Below are positions 9,318 through 22,942 of a stretch of 64,000 nt of DNA, one piece after another (within the stretch, counting starts at the first letter, position 1; each line of letters begins with the position of its first letter). The notes under the pieces were generated by a model. The model was not told the DNA's origin. It saw only the letters and a program-made list of their open reading frames with translations, and ran no database searches. This DNA is from Amyelois transitella (Eukaryota; Arthropoda; Insecta; Lepidoptera; Pyralidae), in the NCBI RefSeq assembly GCF_032362555.1, contig NC_083506.1:8355501-8419500 (forward strand), in the 5' to 3' direction. Position numbers and translations under genes: made by a program.

Positions 9318-11636
9318 CTAAGTAATATTATAGAATAGAACGATTGTAGACATTCACAAGTAAATCAATTACTTACTTTAAAAATACCAAGGTAAAATAA
9401 AATCATATTGTACAACATGAAAAGCCGCAATTTTATCAAACAACAATGTTGTCACTTGTCTTGTGTGTCAATAATGTCACGTCACTGTCAAAAATAAGTT
9501 TTTTTGTTAATGTTCGCGGAAAGGCAAAAGGATTTGAAGCCAATACAGCCATCGTCTGTAGTTTCATAATTCATTATAAAGTAAGCCTTTGTATAAGAAA
9601 GTCTGATATCCAGTCAACGTCTCGGTCAAATCAACAATAGTCAAAGACAAGTTACAGCTATGGTAGCTTTTCCTCGTACGTTAGGTACGAGTACGGTAGA
9701 ATATCAACCATTTCGAGACATTTTGGAACAACAGTAAAATTCCCTCATTCCGGAATTCTTATACTTACTCTCTTCCACGAACAATAAATAATGACAATGA
9801 TCAATAATCAACACTTACATAACTGTTAGATTATGTGAATAAAAATTTTCTGATAAAAATATATAGCACAAACAATACGACATTTATGTTCCCGCCAAAA
9901 TAACATTCCGCAAAAACAAATTTTTTACTTTTATTTTCGTAGCAATAGTAAGCAACCGAACCAACTCAACGGCCTCTGTGGCACAGCGGTCGTGCGCTTG
10001 TCTGTGACACCGGAAGCCCTGGTTCGAATCCCGGCCAGAGCATTAATGAGAAACGAACTTTCTCTGATTGTCCCGGATCTTGGACGTTTATCTATATAAT
10101 ATTAGTATCAGTATTTTTATAAAATATAGTATCGTTGAGTTAGTAGGCACTTATCACATAACACAAGCCTTAAACTTGCTTCGAGGCTAACTCAATCTGT
10201 GTAATCTGACCCGAATTTATTTATTTATTTACTAATCAGTCGTGTTTGTTTTGGCATATTGGAAATTTTGAGCACTGTTTATTTATATACTACCTAAGTA
10301 TTTCAGGTAGTCTCAAAAAATATCTAGGTATACCACCTACCTATGTATCTTCTTTGAATTGACCGTTAATTTTTTATTTTTTGAATCTTCTCTCTGATGG
10401 GGAGTATCCAAAGTTTCGTTTATGACTACGATCACGATTCTGTAGTGTTGAGTAAGCTAATTATACGTAATGACTTCCGTCTAACCACTGCGACCATTTA
10501 GTATAGGAGAACCAAAACTAGCTTTAATGGAGTAGCATTCAAACTAATGTAAGTATGTACATATGTACGTACATACTTTACTCACATTGGCAAATACAAC
10601 GCGGTAGGATTCAAATCTTTGACCGATTTTGGAACGGATTAGGTCGTTTTAGTTTTAAAGATGGATAACGGATTTCTCGACCACCAGCGCCACGCTTTCC
10701 GTATCATACCTAACTAAGACATATACTTATGAAATTGACTGATGTCCGCGGCATCGCTAACGTTTCAATCGTAGCCTATTAGTTATTCTTATGTATAGCT
10801 ATTATTACTGTAAAATTACATCCAAATTCGTTCAGCAGAAGTTTCTGGATTGGCTAGCCAACGATGCAGGTTTCGGCGCAGTCTAGAAGTAATATAACTT
10901 TTTCTCTACTAATGAGTCTCACAGCGTTTGAGACTAAAATCCAGGCGAATCTACAACAGGTAAATAATAAGTACATATCTAGATGCCTACGTCTGGCTTC
11001 TAAGACGCGCTAATAAAGCGTCAATTCTCTCTATTATTTATCCAATTGCGCTCACTTAACACATTACCACTGTGCTCTCTTTATGCATTCGATGATAAGT
11101 ATAAAAAAGATATGGAAAATAAGCTAATCACATGACATTTTTGTATCTTCTCAAATAATTAAGATCAACATTCTGAGGCTTGCTCTTTTATCGCAAGTGA
11201 AGGCAAAACAAAGACATCATTTATAGGACAAACAAGAACTATTGTAAACTTTAATGTAATCGATTAACCAATCAGGCATTTAGATATTCATATCTAATAA
11301 TGGCACCTATCAGGCCGAAATGAGCGTATCGTTTATTGTCTCATAGTAGTTCGGCGGCGTGCATCGCTTCAGAAGGACAACTGATAAAAGATTAAAGCGG
11401 GTCTAGTATCAGTTCATCCTCCGGTGAGTGAAGACTCCCTATGCCGAGGAATCAGATGTAGGCAGTGAGTTAATTGAATCAGTTCAACGAACGCTTCCCG
11501 TCGTTGATTGCGGCTCCCTAGTGAATCTCTGGACGTGCAACGTTGTTCAGAAGGTTGTGAAGTGGTAGTGATGAGGACCAGCTGATTACTGAATCCAGAA
11601 ACTTCTGATTGTGTGCAATTTTGTGGATATCTGGAG
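9318..11636. other. Intergenic region and probable 5' untranslated sequence of the LRR gene
   Basis: From 9318 to 9970 lies the msl-2 upstream region; the 64-codon frame at 9446-9640 has no domain and I discount it. A SINE occupies 9972-10225. From about 11340 to 11636 the base composition is less AT-rich, directly ahead of the ATG of the LRR gene, and is probably its promoter and untranslated leader. A donor-like GGTGAGTGAAG at about 11424 may mean an untranslated intron. Confidence 0.4.
9972..10225 (+). mobile_element. tRNA-derived SINE
   Basis: Same family as the copy at 7334: tRNA-like head (GGCACAGCGG, GGTTCGAATCC), the CTCTGATTG...CTTGGACGTTTATC body, GTATCGTTGAGTTAG, and a TTCGAGGCTAACTCAATC end, then a TTTA-repeat tail. 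It differs from the 7334 copy by scattered substitutions and short insertions, so it is an older copy. Confidence 0.88.
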
Positions 11637-14600
11637 ATGTACAGGTATGAGGAAATTCTTATTCTTAGTATTTAATTGGACTTTTAGTATACTCTTATCG
11701 TCGTACTCTGCTCTTATATCGTTGCGTTTTAAGTAATTAAAGTGATTTGACTAATTTTGTGAAATAATTTTCCAATTAAGCTGTAATTGTTAAACCGGAA
11801 TCTATTCATACCAATAATAATGCGTAAAGTGACACAATACTTGTGACTTTTGTGAAAAAATACCTATTAGGTACTTTACTCGCAACGCCGTAACTGTACA
11901 AGTGGAAATGGAAGCTTGTAATCTTCTATACCCATGTCTAGAAGTAGACTAACCTCACCGCGTTATACATAAAAACAGCGCTTGATAGGTAGGTACTTAT
12001 ATAACACATATTCGTTTTTAACTGATTTATCTGTTACATACTAAAAACAACACTTCTGATAGGTAGGTATTTACTTAGGTATATCAAAGTCATGTAAGTT
12101 TTAGTGTTTACTCGTATTTAGCAAAAGTAATAAAGGTAGATAGATACATAGACAGGCACAGTAGATATAGTGTAGTAATGCGTATTCTGTAAAAAATTGT
12201 ACATAACATGTTATTTCGTATCGTAGTCGTTTAAACGAAATAATCGGCCACCACATAATTATCATAAATACATACATATAATCACGCCTTTATTCCTTGC
12301 GGGTTAGACAGAGCCAACAGTCTTCAAAAGACTGAAAGGTCACGTTCAGCTATTTGGTGATTCGAATAGTCACAGGTTGCTAGCCCATCGCGTAAGAGAA
12401 GTCTCCTTTTACGACATCCATTGAAAACAGATGGAGTGGTCCTATTCTTTTTCTATTGATGATTTATATAAAATCTCTAGACATACCGATTTGGGCTGTG
12501 TCCTCTTTAATATTTTACTCTTAGATATGGATAAATCTCTACCTTACGAGTAAGAAAAAAAAGCACTGAAGAGATTAAAGAAGAACCTTCATTGCATAAG
12601 TAGGTAGGTAGCTACTTATGACACAACTAATTTCGCCGCTGTTTTATATGTCAAGACAACACGTGTAAGAAGTAGGTACTTACTTGCCAAATAAAGTGAT
12701 GAATTCGTATGACTCAAAATCATGACTTACACTTATGTCCACGAATTGTAGCAGCGAAGTTGTATGGCTCTAATCTACCTACCCATACGCTACGAGATTC
12801 ATACTTATCTCATTTGTAATGAATTGGTTGAATTTTGAAATTCATACCAATATGTTAATACGAGCCATAAAAGGGATGGAAGCAAAGAAATATTCATAAA
12901 AACAAGGTTACCTAGTATGTGAATGGAACGTTTAATTTTAAGGTAATCAGTTTCCGGCAGAGTAAAGTACGAGCACACCACCTAAACATTATATAAATAT
13001 AAAAATGTCGATGCGAATGAAGGATAATATTCACTAACTCAAAATCAAATTAGGTGGTGTCAAAGGGGCAAGCAAACTATTGCACCTACACCAACACTTA
13101 AACTATATTTTTATTTTTCAAATACTTAGTGTACATCAACATTCACTATTTAGATTTAAGAGATCTATATATGTAAACTGACGTCCGGTGAAAATGCTGC
13201 GGTTTGGTTTGTTCCGCCGTTTTTTCTACAGATGCGCTTTGGAAGCGGTATGAGTTATAGTAAGTGATGTGACATCAAGAAGTGATACCTTGTATCCAAT
13301 TTTGAACATAAATCTATTCTATTCTATTCATTTTGAAACGTTAACACAAATAGATACGTTATTTAATAAAACTTTATTATGTTTCTAACTGGCCCGAAGA
13401 TTTGCAACCAGCCAACAACCAGGGAAATTAAAACCGGCCAAGTGTGAGTCGGACTCGCGCACGAAAGGTTCCGTACCATCACCACGTTTGTTTCTTAAAT
13501 ATGTATTATATTTTTTTTATATTTGCACATATATATCTGTCTATTAAAATCGACCAAAAATTTTATTTAAAATCACGTTTGTTTTGGTGAAAACCGACCC
13601 GAAATTTTTTCTCATTGTAATGTATAGTTAATGTGAGTACCTACCTAAGATAGGTTGTTAAAATTTTTGTCCTCTATTTTATTTAACGTTCACTTCGTTT
13701 CAGAAATTATATTTGAACAGATGTTTTTTATTCTAAATACGGTTAGGTAAGAAAATAGAACGCTTGTAAAGTAGACATTTTGAACAATAACTTGAAAAGA
13801 AAATGACGAGCTAAATAACTGCGGCCAATCTTCCAAGTGAATATACATATGTGGTTCCTAGTTAGTTAAAATTAATCATGGAAAATGTAACTGTAAACCG
13901 GAATTAGATACCAAAAAGTTGCCTGGTTAGTGGTTATGATATCTATATGTCGTACGTAGTTCGATTATTCATCAACTGCTGTATGACTTGGTATTACGAG
14001 AATGTGCATCATCAAAATTAGTATTATTAACATCAAACTATGATTCAATTAAGTATTATTTACATTCTTGAATAAAAATTTTGTATGACAAACTATAAAG
14101 TTCAGTAATTATTTAGATGAATTTCTTTGAATCGCGATTACGGGGGCGTGGACGAGTCATAAAGATCAATCAGACAATTGGGGCCGCCACGCACACTGCG
14201 CAGGAGTGTCCCTCGGTCGTACCAACAGCTTCCGTTCAATGCTTTATCGGGATCGATACAATTCAAATCGGGTGCAGTTCTAGAATAATACTTCTTTGTT
14301 AATATCTGATCACTCTGGTATCAGCTGATATCTAGAAGCAGTTCAACCATTACCCACGATCATGGTCACAGGCGGACATCAGGATCCTCTACACAGAGGT
14401 GAAGACACAACCAGGACTAAACGTCAGGAGGGCAATGAAGAGCAAGTACTTACGATCAATCTATCGATATTTTACAAAAAGGCACAATCAGATAATAAAC
14501 AGGATATCCTTATGACTAAAAACTTTGAATTGATAAAGGGCATAAAATATATAACTCATGAAGAAAGTAGGTAGGCATACCTACCTACTTAGTATAGGTT

Positions 14601-17600
14601 CGTACTTGTTTGTATTTTCCTACACTCGAAAAGTTCGATAGAATAGAAAGTTATGATGAAAGCACCTTTATCCAATTTATATTTAATCCAATTATTGAGT
14701 ATATTTTTCTATTTTAAAAGCTTTTAGGTACCAAAATGGTTAATAATTTTAATCATTATTGATAGTTTTGGTTTGTGTCAGACAGGTACTAGTAGCCGAT
14801 TGTGTAAACATTGCCGAATTTTTGCAAAGCGTAAGCGTTCATTTAAGAGCATGATATGATGAGAGAGAATTAACAACTGGAACAAGTGATGAATTCAGAA
14901 TAAAACAAACATTCCATTTAAGATAACAGTAGGAAAACATGTTTATAGGTACCTACACGTGAAGATAAATTCACTATCAAGAATGATTCATTTCATTTCT
15001 TATTCTGCGAAGTTTTCTGTCCAGAACTGAGGCAGCAATTACTGGGAATTAATTTGACCTCTGCACAATTAAGACGGTTAACTGCAAGACCCTGCACATG
15101 TAGATATAGATAGTCCGCTACAAGAAGCTAATATAAAACACAAGTGATGTTGTCGACTTGTTGATCAATGTTGTTATTGAATTATATAAAGATACTACAA
15201 GTACCTATAAAGAGTCGTGTTATGTATAGGGACATGATGACATCTTGTTAATGGTTTTATAAATTTTAAAACTTGATGGCACCACTGCCCGGGCTTAGTT
15301 TTACAATGATTTGAAAAAAATTGAGATTTAAACTGTATCTTTTTGATTATTTGGTACCCAATAAATCGGCCAATTATGATGAAATGTTGATATTTGTTTA
15401 TTGTGAATTTCAATTTGAATATAAAGGAACGAGAAGAAACCAAACGAACCTTTAAAATTAATTTTCGTAATGAATTGTACTAGTTTACAAAACTTCACCG
15501 GAACAAAAAAAGGAGTGAAAATATTAAGATCACCGATAGATATGATCCTATGTACCTATGGCGTGTTATGCTCAATATAGTGGCAATTTAGTAAGGAAGT
15601 CCTTATACTTCTTACTTCAATCGATATTTTAAATTGTTATTTTAAATGAAGATTCATTATGATTACCTTGAACATTTATCAGTGCGTATCTAATCAAACT
15701 GAGAGACTTATCTCATTGCTAAATGATATCATTGAAAACAAAGCAAAATCATGGCTCTATGGAATCGTAACCAACATGTAGGATTTTACAGTTTAATAAA
15801 AATTGTATCAACTGAAATTAAGATAGCTTCATTTGAAATTTTAAAAGTGAGTATCTATCATATCTATAAAAATTGAAATTAAATATAATTTCAATTTCTA
15901 TGATGACATGCACCTAATGTATGATCATTTACAAAGCAGATAAAGGTACATTGGCCATTTACTTGGCTTACTTGTTGTAGTTTTAAGTAATTAATTTAAT
16001 TGTCATCTATCTATTAAATTTATTTCTTTCTGAGATGAAACTTTATTTCAAACTAAACGCTAATATACATTACATGAAAATCTTATTTTTCTGTGACAAA
16101 TTCAGGACAGTTGACTTTGAAGCTAAGGAGAACATGTTTGTATTTTATCAACCCTTGCTTAAAACAAAAAATCCCGTTTATTTCCAGGAATGTAGGCAAA
16201 TCCTTTCTAAGTGGATGTCTAAGTTACCATGATGTAATGGTTACTTAGCCTAAAAGATTTTGTAGTTGAGTATGCGTTTAAATATCAATCAAAATGCTCC
16301 TTCATCATCAGTCACCTTTGCGTTTTAATATTGGTAGACTTGGTAACAAAAGATATAACATAAGTGTTATTCAAATCCTCTGGAATTATTGAGACCATTC
16401 ATTTTAAGATCATATAGGCACAAAATGGCCATGTAAGAGCAGCTTTCCCATTTTGATAAATAATATAAGAAATAGGCCATAGTGGTATTACCACAATGAA
16501 AAAATATGTAACAAACTAACATGTAAAATTAAAACAATTAAGTAGCAAAATTGTTGCTTGTACTCAAGAGTTGAAACTGAAAAATGTGGTCTTTGCTTAC
16601 TTCCGAGAAAGAAGTGTGATTTATGTGTTACACTCTGTGCTCAAGATGAACATACGCTTGATATATTTTTATTAATTCTAAGATAGCGATAGATTCGAGT
16701 TCAATGACAGCTCTTATCACAGTTCACACTATCAGGGTTATATTGGCGACACAACAGCTAGCGTTCCCAAAGTACAATTAACGACAACAAAGACGGCTTG
16801 ACGTCAGGAATGGCATGGCTTGACATATCACGAGGATCGCCATTATACACACTATTATAGCATTACTCTAAACCCTCTAATTTGATATTAATTTAACTTC
16901 CATTATTTTCATTATCTCTGCTGACATAACATTAAGAACAACTAACTCGTTTTACAATGTCACCGTATTATGAGCAAGGAAATTATAGGCACCGCGTTGG
17001 CAGACCATTGTAGAGGAATAATATGGTACCTACCACTTTTCTGAAAACAGTTTCCGTATAGAGTCATCCGGCAATCACAATATATAGATAGTACCTTGCT
17101 AATTTGCAGCAAACTTCGTATTATAAAAGTTATAAAGGCAATAAAAACCTGATGATTTACTAGCCTATTCATATAACCGTAATCATCTAGGTATATGTTA
17201 CTTTCAACATCATTTAACTTTCAACAAAATATTACTTTTGTAAAAATTAATAGAGTCATAGAGGTACCTTAGTATTAAGATACAATAATTATCTAACGTT
17301 CAGTACAAATTTAATTAGGAAGTTAAATATTTGTATAATGATTAGATTGTTGGAGACTGCTGCTTGTTTACTGAAGTCGTACAACAATTCTTAAATATCC
17401 CTAATGACGAATTCGGTACATGCCATTGCTTAATCTATGGCCTATGCATATACCTAGTACAAACAAATAGCAAAAGAACAACATCGGCCTAGTTTATGTG
17501 CATCGATAAAGATATCTATGATACCGTCTAATGATTGCAAAAGAGCATGGCAATTCGGCGTTCCCCAACGCTCAGGTTTCCAGGACAAAGACCCAGAAAC

Positions 17601-20600
17601 TCGAATCACTGTTGTCACTCGAGGCCTTAATTGCCGCATCTATTTGCTTACTATTAAGATATGATACTTTATTATATTTATCACGTGGAATAGGCAGGCA
17701 TACTGTGTCATGGTTTACTTACGTTACTTATATATAAACCAGTATCGCCCCCATTATAACAAAAGTATTTTCTACATACGAGTGTCTTAGGGCCGTTCAG
17801 ATCGTAAAAGTCAATCATTTTTATGTATGTTTGGACGTACGTATTGTATGGACCTATGATTACTAACATGTGGAGACTGCATAATTATTTCATCATCATC
17901 ATGCTTTTTTTCTGCACTAAACGCATCCTTTCTATACGTCTTCGATAAACATCTTGTGTATTGTTTAATGCTTGGATAGATAGTCACAAACATTATTCTA
18001 TTCAGAAATGGTTATCAGATTTAGTTGAAAGGAGGCAAATAGGTAATAGGTATACACAACTCTTCCTAGTTACAAAATGTTTGGATGTAAGATGTGGTAT
18101 ATCGATAGTTCATGAATGAATAGGCCATGAATAATATTTTTGACTTACGTACTCGTACGCACTTTACTGTTTTGTTGAAAGATATATTTTAGTTCAATTT
18201 TCGAACTGAGTTCTGTGTAAGTTAAGTTTAAATAAATATTAAGATATCTTGCATTCAAATTAGATAAGTACAAAAATTAAAAAATTGCGCTAGTTTTTAC
18301 CCAACCGCGACAGAAAGAAGGTAAGTTAAGTCTCGAGTGTATTAATTGAATTTTATTACCAAAGTTACATAAAATAAGTAAGCGAGCTGATGGCTTGGCT
18401 AGTTGCTCGTCTCGGTTGCAACATTATTTTGCTTCGTTATCTTCATATGCATAGATATAGTTACCTACTTTCGTCCCTTATCATTGCATGCGTACAACAA
18501 TTTCGTGATGCCAACTAGAAAGGTTGATACTAACTATGATAAACTTTTGTAAACATTCTATCACCCGAATATGCAGCCATTCGTTAAAGCGCAAGGGTGC
18601 AACATCTCAAAGGAAATTTCCTAATAAAAAAAAATAAGGCTGACTCACATTAATTAAAAAAAGAATTATTCAGATTTCTGTAAGTACCTTACCTGTGAGT
18701 TACCTAGACTAGAAAAACAGAAATAATAAGGCAAGATCCTACTCCCGATATAATTATTTACTTATTCTAAAGAGATGAAGACCCATCGCTCTCAAAAAAA
18801 AAATTTAAACAAAACAATAGGCCATTTAAACCTCATACATACATATAATCACGTCTATATCCCTTGCGGGGTAGGCAGAGCCAACCGTAGAATGAATTAG
18901 CGGATTAAGAAAGTAGTAAAGACCATATTAAATTTTTTACTTGAGTGCTTAACATAGGACAACAAGACAGACATACTTGATCATTTTGGATTTATCCTTA
19001 TTCAACACAGAATTTATTTTAATAGAATACAATTATTTTTCAGATTCAGCTGTTGCGCGGTCGTGGCATGGTTGTGTATAACATGCGCCCAAGGAGATTC
19101 CAACCCCATGGAGGTTCTCTCACCTAAGCTAACGCACTGCAGTCACGAAAGAGCTTACGATATGTATGGGGCTTATTGCGCTGGTCTGCGTCTGAACAAG
19201 ATTCCAAGTTTGAAGAGCGGCATCGAGGTAGGATCAGCCCTATTATTTACATTTGCTTAAGCTTATTCTCTCCCTTCTTTATCACTTTGGTTAATCTCGA
19301 ATAAACTCTATAGAGGGAATAATATACGTTTATTAGGTATCGTGACCGGTCGTAACACGTTACCGCTTGTGGCCCTCTATACTCACCTATTTATTTCCTT
19401 TACCTTGTCAACGTTCATGAATAAGCCAAGATCATCTCCTTTTAACTGATAATTTTTAGAGCAGGAGCACGTTAGGTTAGGTACCTACCTACTAGGCTGA
19501 CGAAGGAAACCTAATTTACCTACAGTCAATTGTGTTAATCAACCTAAGGTCAGGATCATTTAAACGCCAATAAAATTTCATGACTAACATGGCTACTTAT
19601 GAGATGATAACAAACTCACTCTTTATATGGATGTACCAATAAGAAATTAGACCTAAATTACTTATCACTTAAAACATTTTTATGATTTCAGATCTTGGAC
19701 TTCAGTGACAACAGATTATACGAAATCCTGACCGATACGCTGTCCAGTTACTCAAATATAAAATACCTCTACTTGACTGAAAACCAAATATACCGCATTG
19801 ACAAGGATGCTTTCGACTCTCTACCGTACCTGCAAAGTTTGGACCTCTCAAACAACGTCATACTGGAATTACCAAATTCTATTTTCCAATTACCATCCTT
19901 GCGCAACCTTTATTTGAAAAACAATCCATTGCTTCACATGAGTATAAGTAATTTACATCTCAGTAGACCAATAAAAGCTCCTTTAGAACTGCTAGATATA
20001 TCTAATTGCAAACTAGAGATCTTACCGAACTGGGGGACCCTGCCACATTTAGTGCACTACAACGTTTCGTATAATCCTCTGATGTCGCTTGAAGCGCAAC
20101 AATTCGCTGCAATGTGCAACTTGAAGAAAATTGATCTAACGAAATCTATTGAAGTAATTAATTTGTGTAAAATAAAAACCGCTGTCTCCTGGTATCAATA
20201 CAAATCGATTAATTTCATATTGGATTCGGATGACTACAAAAAACTTAATTCCGATGGTTTGTATAAGTAATTTCACCCAATTGTTTTATGGACATTGAGT
20301 TACGTAAAATTTGATATTAAATTTGTTTAATTCCTTTGCAGAGTTTCATAGGTGTTCCACAAACGATACTTACTTGGAAGTTCTCAACGTGACGTATGTG
20401 AGATGTAAGGATATGTATTCAAAGGTACGTTTTGCATTACGTCGTACGTTACGTCTTCCAATTAAGTCTATGGGTCAATAATCATTTAGCAATAAAAGAA
20501 CTTCGATTCTGTAGTTTGGAATATTGTTGAACAATCCGAAGTCTATTCCAAACTGAAAGTACGCAATAAATTCTTTGGTAACAATAAAATATAGTTAGGT

Positions 20601-22942
20601 ATATACAAAAAATCTTAAACTAGGTTACACGCAGTGTCGACTAAGTGTGGCGCGAAACATATGTCAGCAGGTAAAGCTTGCTTCATCCATATACAGAATG
20701 CCACACATACATTTTACATACCTACATGATACGATAATATTTAAGCTACCTAATCTAAAAATACTGTTCTCGCGTTGTGTTAATTATTCCTTCATACATT
20801 AAAATTTAAAATACAACTAATAGATATGCCCAAACTTACAGCGAACTTAACATTAGGTACATAAAAGGTTGGTATTTTTCTTTACGAGTATGGTCAAATA
20901 ATACCTACTTACTTAAAATTTACTACTTTGGGATATACTCGTACAACAAACGTCCACAAAAATTCTGATGAATTACATCCCAATATTAATCAAGATATTC
21001 GGCCCCTTCAAAGGAATATGCATATAATCACGTGTAGATCGCTTGCGGGGTAGACAGAGCCAACTGTTTTAAAGTCTGAAAGGCCGCGTTCAGCTTTATA
21101 TGAGAACTAGCTGTTGCCCGCGACTTCGTACGCGTGGAAGAGTCTGTCGTGGTTATTCTCCGTTGTATGCTGTACATAGTGTTATCATAAATGTATTTTT
21201 GTACAAACTTATTTTTGACGTACTGTTTTTTTATCCAAAATTATAAAACACCCAATCAAATCTTTTCCACATCTGTTGTTTAATACATAAGCAATTTAAA
21301 TTTCCCTATGCTTATAAGGTCATTATTTTTTTATTGGTATCTCAGATAGTTAAATAAATAGATGGGTAACATAACGCATGATAAATAACGCTGATCATAA
21401 TACACTGATATCCATATAAATACCAAATATACCAATTATCTAATAGGGAAAAGCAGAAACAGTATTCCTCTTTGCGAAGAACCTTTTTAAAACTACATTC
21501 ATGGTTGTAGCATCACGTGAAAATCCCGCTGTAACTAATTCGCGCAGTCAGTGACCAAGACTGGAACTCATAACTATATATTGTCTGTTCTACATGCATT
21601 TGCCGTAATTTCTAAATAATGCCGTAATATCTAATAAACAAAACCCAATGAGAGTGAGTTAACTTGCGCGACAAAACGACATCGGGTCTTCCCATACTCC
21701 CTAAGGGGAGTCGGAGTGATTGGTCAGGTCAGGTCAAACATCGCTGCCTGCGACTGTAGGCAGGTCGATGGGGCGGCCGTGGCGGCCTGGGTCTTTACGT
21801 CTTCACTGGGAGTTCCCATTGAAGGCAGCGAGGGGAGGGTTTCACCCGACGGTCCGGAGGGCGGGCGTGGAGTGGCGCGATGCCGCGTAGGTTAGCTGTG
21901 TGATGACGCGTCCGCCCTCTCGAACATGAAATCATCAAATGACCTCTCCCGCTGTGGGTGGAAAGGAAGGGAGTGTCAGACTTTTACTGACTAAAACCCA
22001 CCTCGTTCCTTCAGTTGCCCTTTGCTTTCCGGGGCCACGGTATCTCGTTAGAACTTTCCCGCAGCCCCGGCTCAGTTTATCCCGTTTCCCCCCCTTGGGG
22101 GTTGACATTTCAAAAATCCCTTCTTAGTGCTCACTTATGTTACTAAAGGAACCTCTGTTCAAAATCTCAGACTCCTATACCGAGCGGTTTCGGCTGTGCG
22201 TTAATAAATCAGTCACCCAATCGCACCCCCTAAATCACCATTGGAGGGTAGTTTGAAAAAACTTATAATGTCAAACATATTTACTTGCCTATGTACGTGT
22301 TCATGCCAAGTTTAAAGTTTATAAACCCAAGGAATAAGATTTTTCATAGAAACGTTTTTACCCCTTTTCCCCCCCTTGGGGGTTGAATTTCCAAAAATCC
22401 TTTCTTAGTGCTCCCCTACATATCCCAAGGAACCTACATTCCAAATTTCAGCTGTCTACGACCAGTAGTTTCGACTGTGCGTTGTCTGTCAGTCAGTCAC
22501 TCAGTAACGGAAGAGTTTTATATATATAGATTGAGATTCAAATTCTTAATGACAGGTTGCTAGCCCATCGCCTATAGGAGGACACCCAAGATTATAAGCC
22601 TATCTCTTAGTCGCCTTTTTAGACATCCATGGGAAAGATATGAAGTGGTTCTATTCTAAAGTGCGGGAACCACACGGCACCTATCATGACAAAGTCGATT
22701 AAAAACTGTTTTTACAGTTCCAGAGCGTGCACACCGCCCGTCGTACATGGCTGACAGTGACCGGCGGGCTCGCCGGCTTCCTTGTCGGCTTCATGCTGCT
22801 CCTCTACCTGATGCATCGGCACAACGTGGCCCAGACCAAGACCCCAGCGGAGAAGATCAAGAAGATTGTGCCCAAGAACGACAGCGATAGACACGCGGCC
22901 GTGCCGATCCTCAATAACGATGGCGGTTCTTCTACAGTTTGA
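11637..22942 (+). CDS. Leucine-rich-repeat single-pass membrane protein
   Basis: Five coding exons: 11637-11644 (ATGTACAG, donor GTATGA), 19044-19227, 19692-20256, 20342-20424 and 22718-22942. All phases agree, giving 354 aa. Residues 1-18 form a signal peptide (MYRFSCCAVVAWLCITCA). A Cys-containing cap (THCSHERAYDMYGAYC) precedes five or six LRRs, including NRLYEILTDTLSSY and YLQSLDLSNNVILELP. A Cys-bearing C-cap (FHRC...VRCKDMY) follows. A membrane helix covers about 291-312 (WLTVTGGLAGFLVGFMLLLYL), and a short basic cytoplasmic tail ends SSTV, a class I PDZ-binding motif. So it should be an extracellular LRR receptor or adhesion protein; the ligand is unknown and I cannot assign an orthologue. 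The donor of exon 3 is GTTTGT, weaker than usual. I chose it because only that phase links to the next exon. The first intron is 7.4 kb. Confidence 0.85.
12262..12470 (-). repeat. Dispersed repeat family A in intron 1 of the LRR gene
   Basis: Reverse-oriented copy: CATACATACATATAATCACG tail first, then GGTTAGACAGAGCCAACAGTC, CACGTTCAGCTATTTGG, TTGCTAGCCCATCGCG and TTTTACGACATCCATTG. It is diverged but nearly full length. Confidence 0.85.
13436..13720 (+). repeat. Dispersed repeat with GGCCAAGTGTGAGTCGGAC start
   Basis: The stretch CCGGCCAAGTGTGAGTCGG followed by ACTCGCGCACGAAAGGTTCC is a phrase I know from many insect genomes as part of a high-copy dispersed repeat; I cannot name the family with certainty. 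The right boundary is vague. It lies inside the 7.4-kb first intron of the LRR gene. The rest of that intron (about 12.5-13.4 and 13.8-18.8 kb) shows no exon, repeat or RNA gene that I can support. Confidence 0.6.
18835..18895 (-). repeat. Fragment of dispersed repeat family A
   Basis: Only the tail end is present: CATACATACATATAATCACG followed by TATCCCTTGCGGGGTAGGC and AGAGCCAACCGT. The rest of the element is missing. Confidence 0.75.
21014..22690. repeat. Nested repeats: family A copy split by a 1.4-kb insert, in LRR intron 4
   Basis: A reverse family A copy begins at about 21014 (ATATAATCACGTGTAGATCG, GGGGTAGACAGAGCCAAC) and stops at about 21107. It resumes at about 22532 (TTGAGATTCAAATTCTTAAT, TTGCTAGCCCATCGCC, AGACATCCATGGGAAAG) and ends near 22680. 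Between lies an insert starting AACTAGCTGTTGCCCGCGAC and ending GAGTTTTATATATATAGATT, a pair of ends common in lepidopteran dispersed elements. The insert has a GC-rich block at about 21690-21960, then two diverged copies of one module (about 22081-22220 and 22364-22500), each with CCCCCCTTGGGGGTTGA, CTTCTTAGTGCTC and GGCTGTGCGTT-like phrases. The order of events is readable: family A first, the insert later. Confidence 0.75.

Noticed and set aside
15195-15443. 82-codon minus-strand frame in the LRR gene's first intron
   Set aside because: No domain, no splice partner, AT-driven composition.
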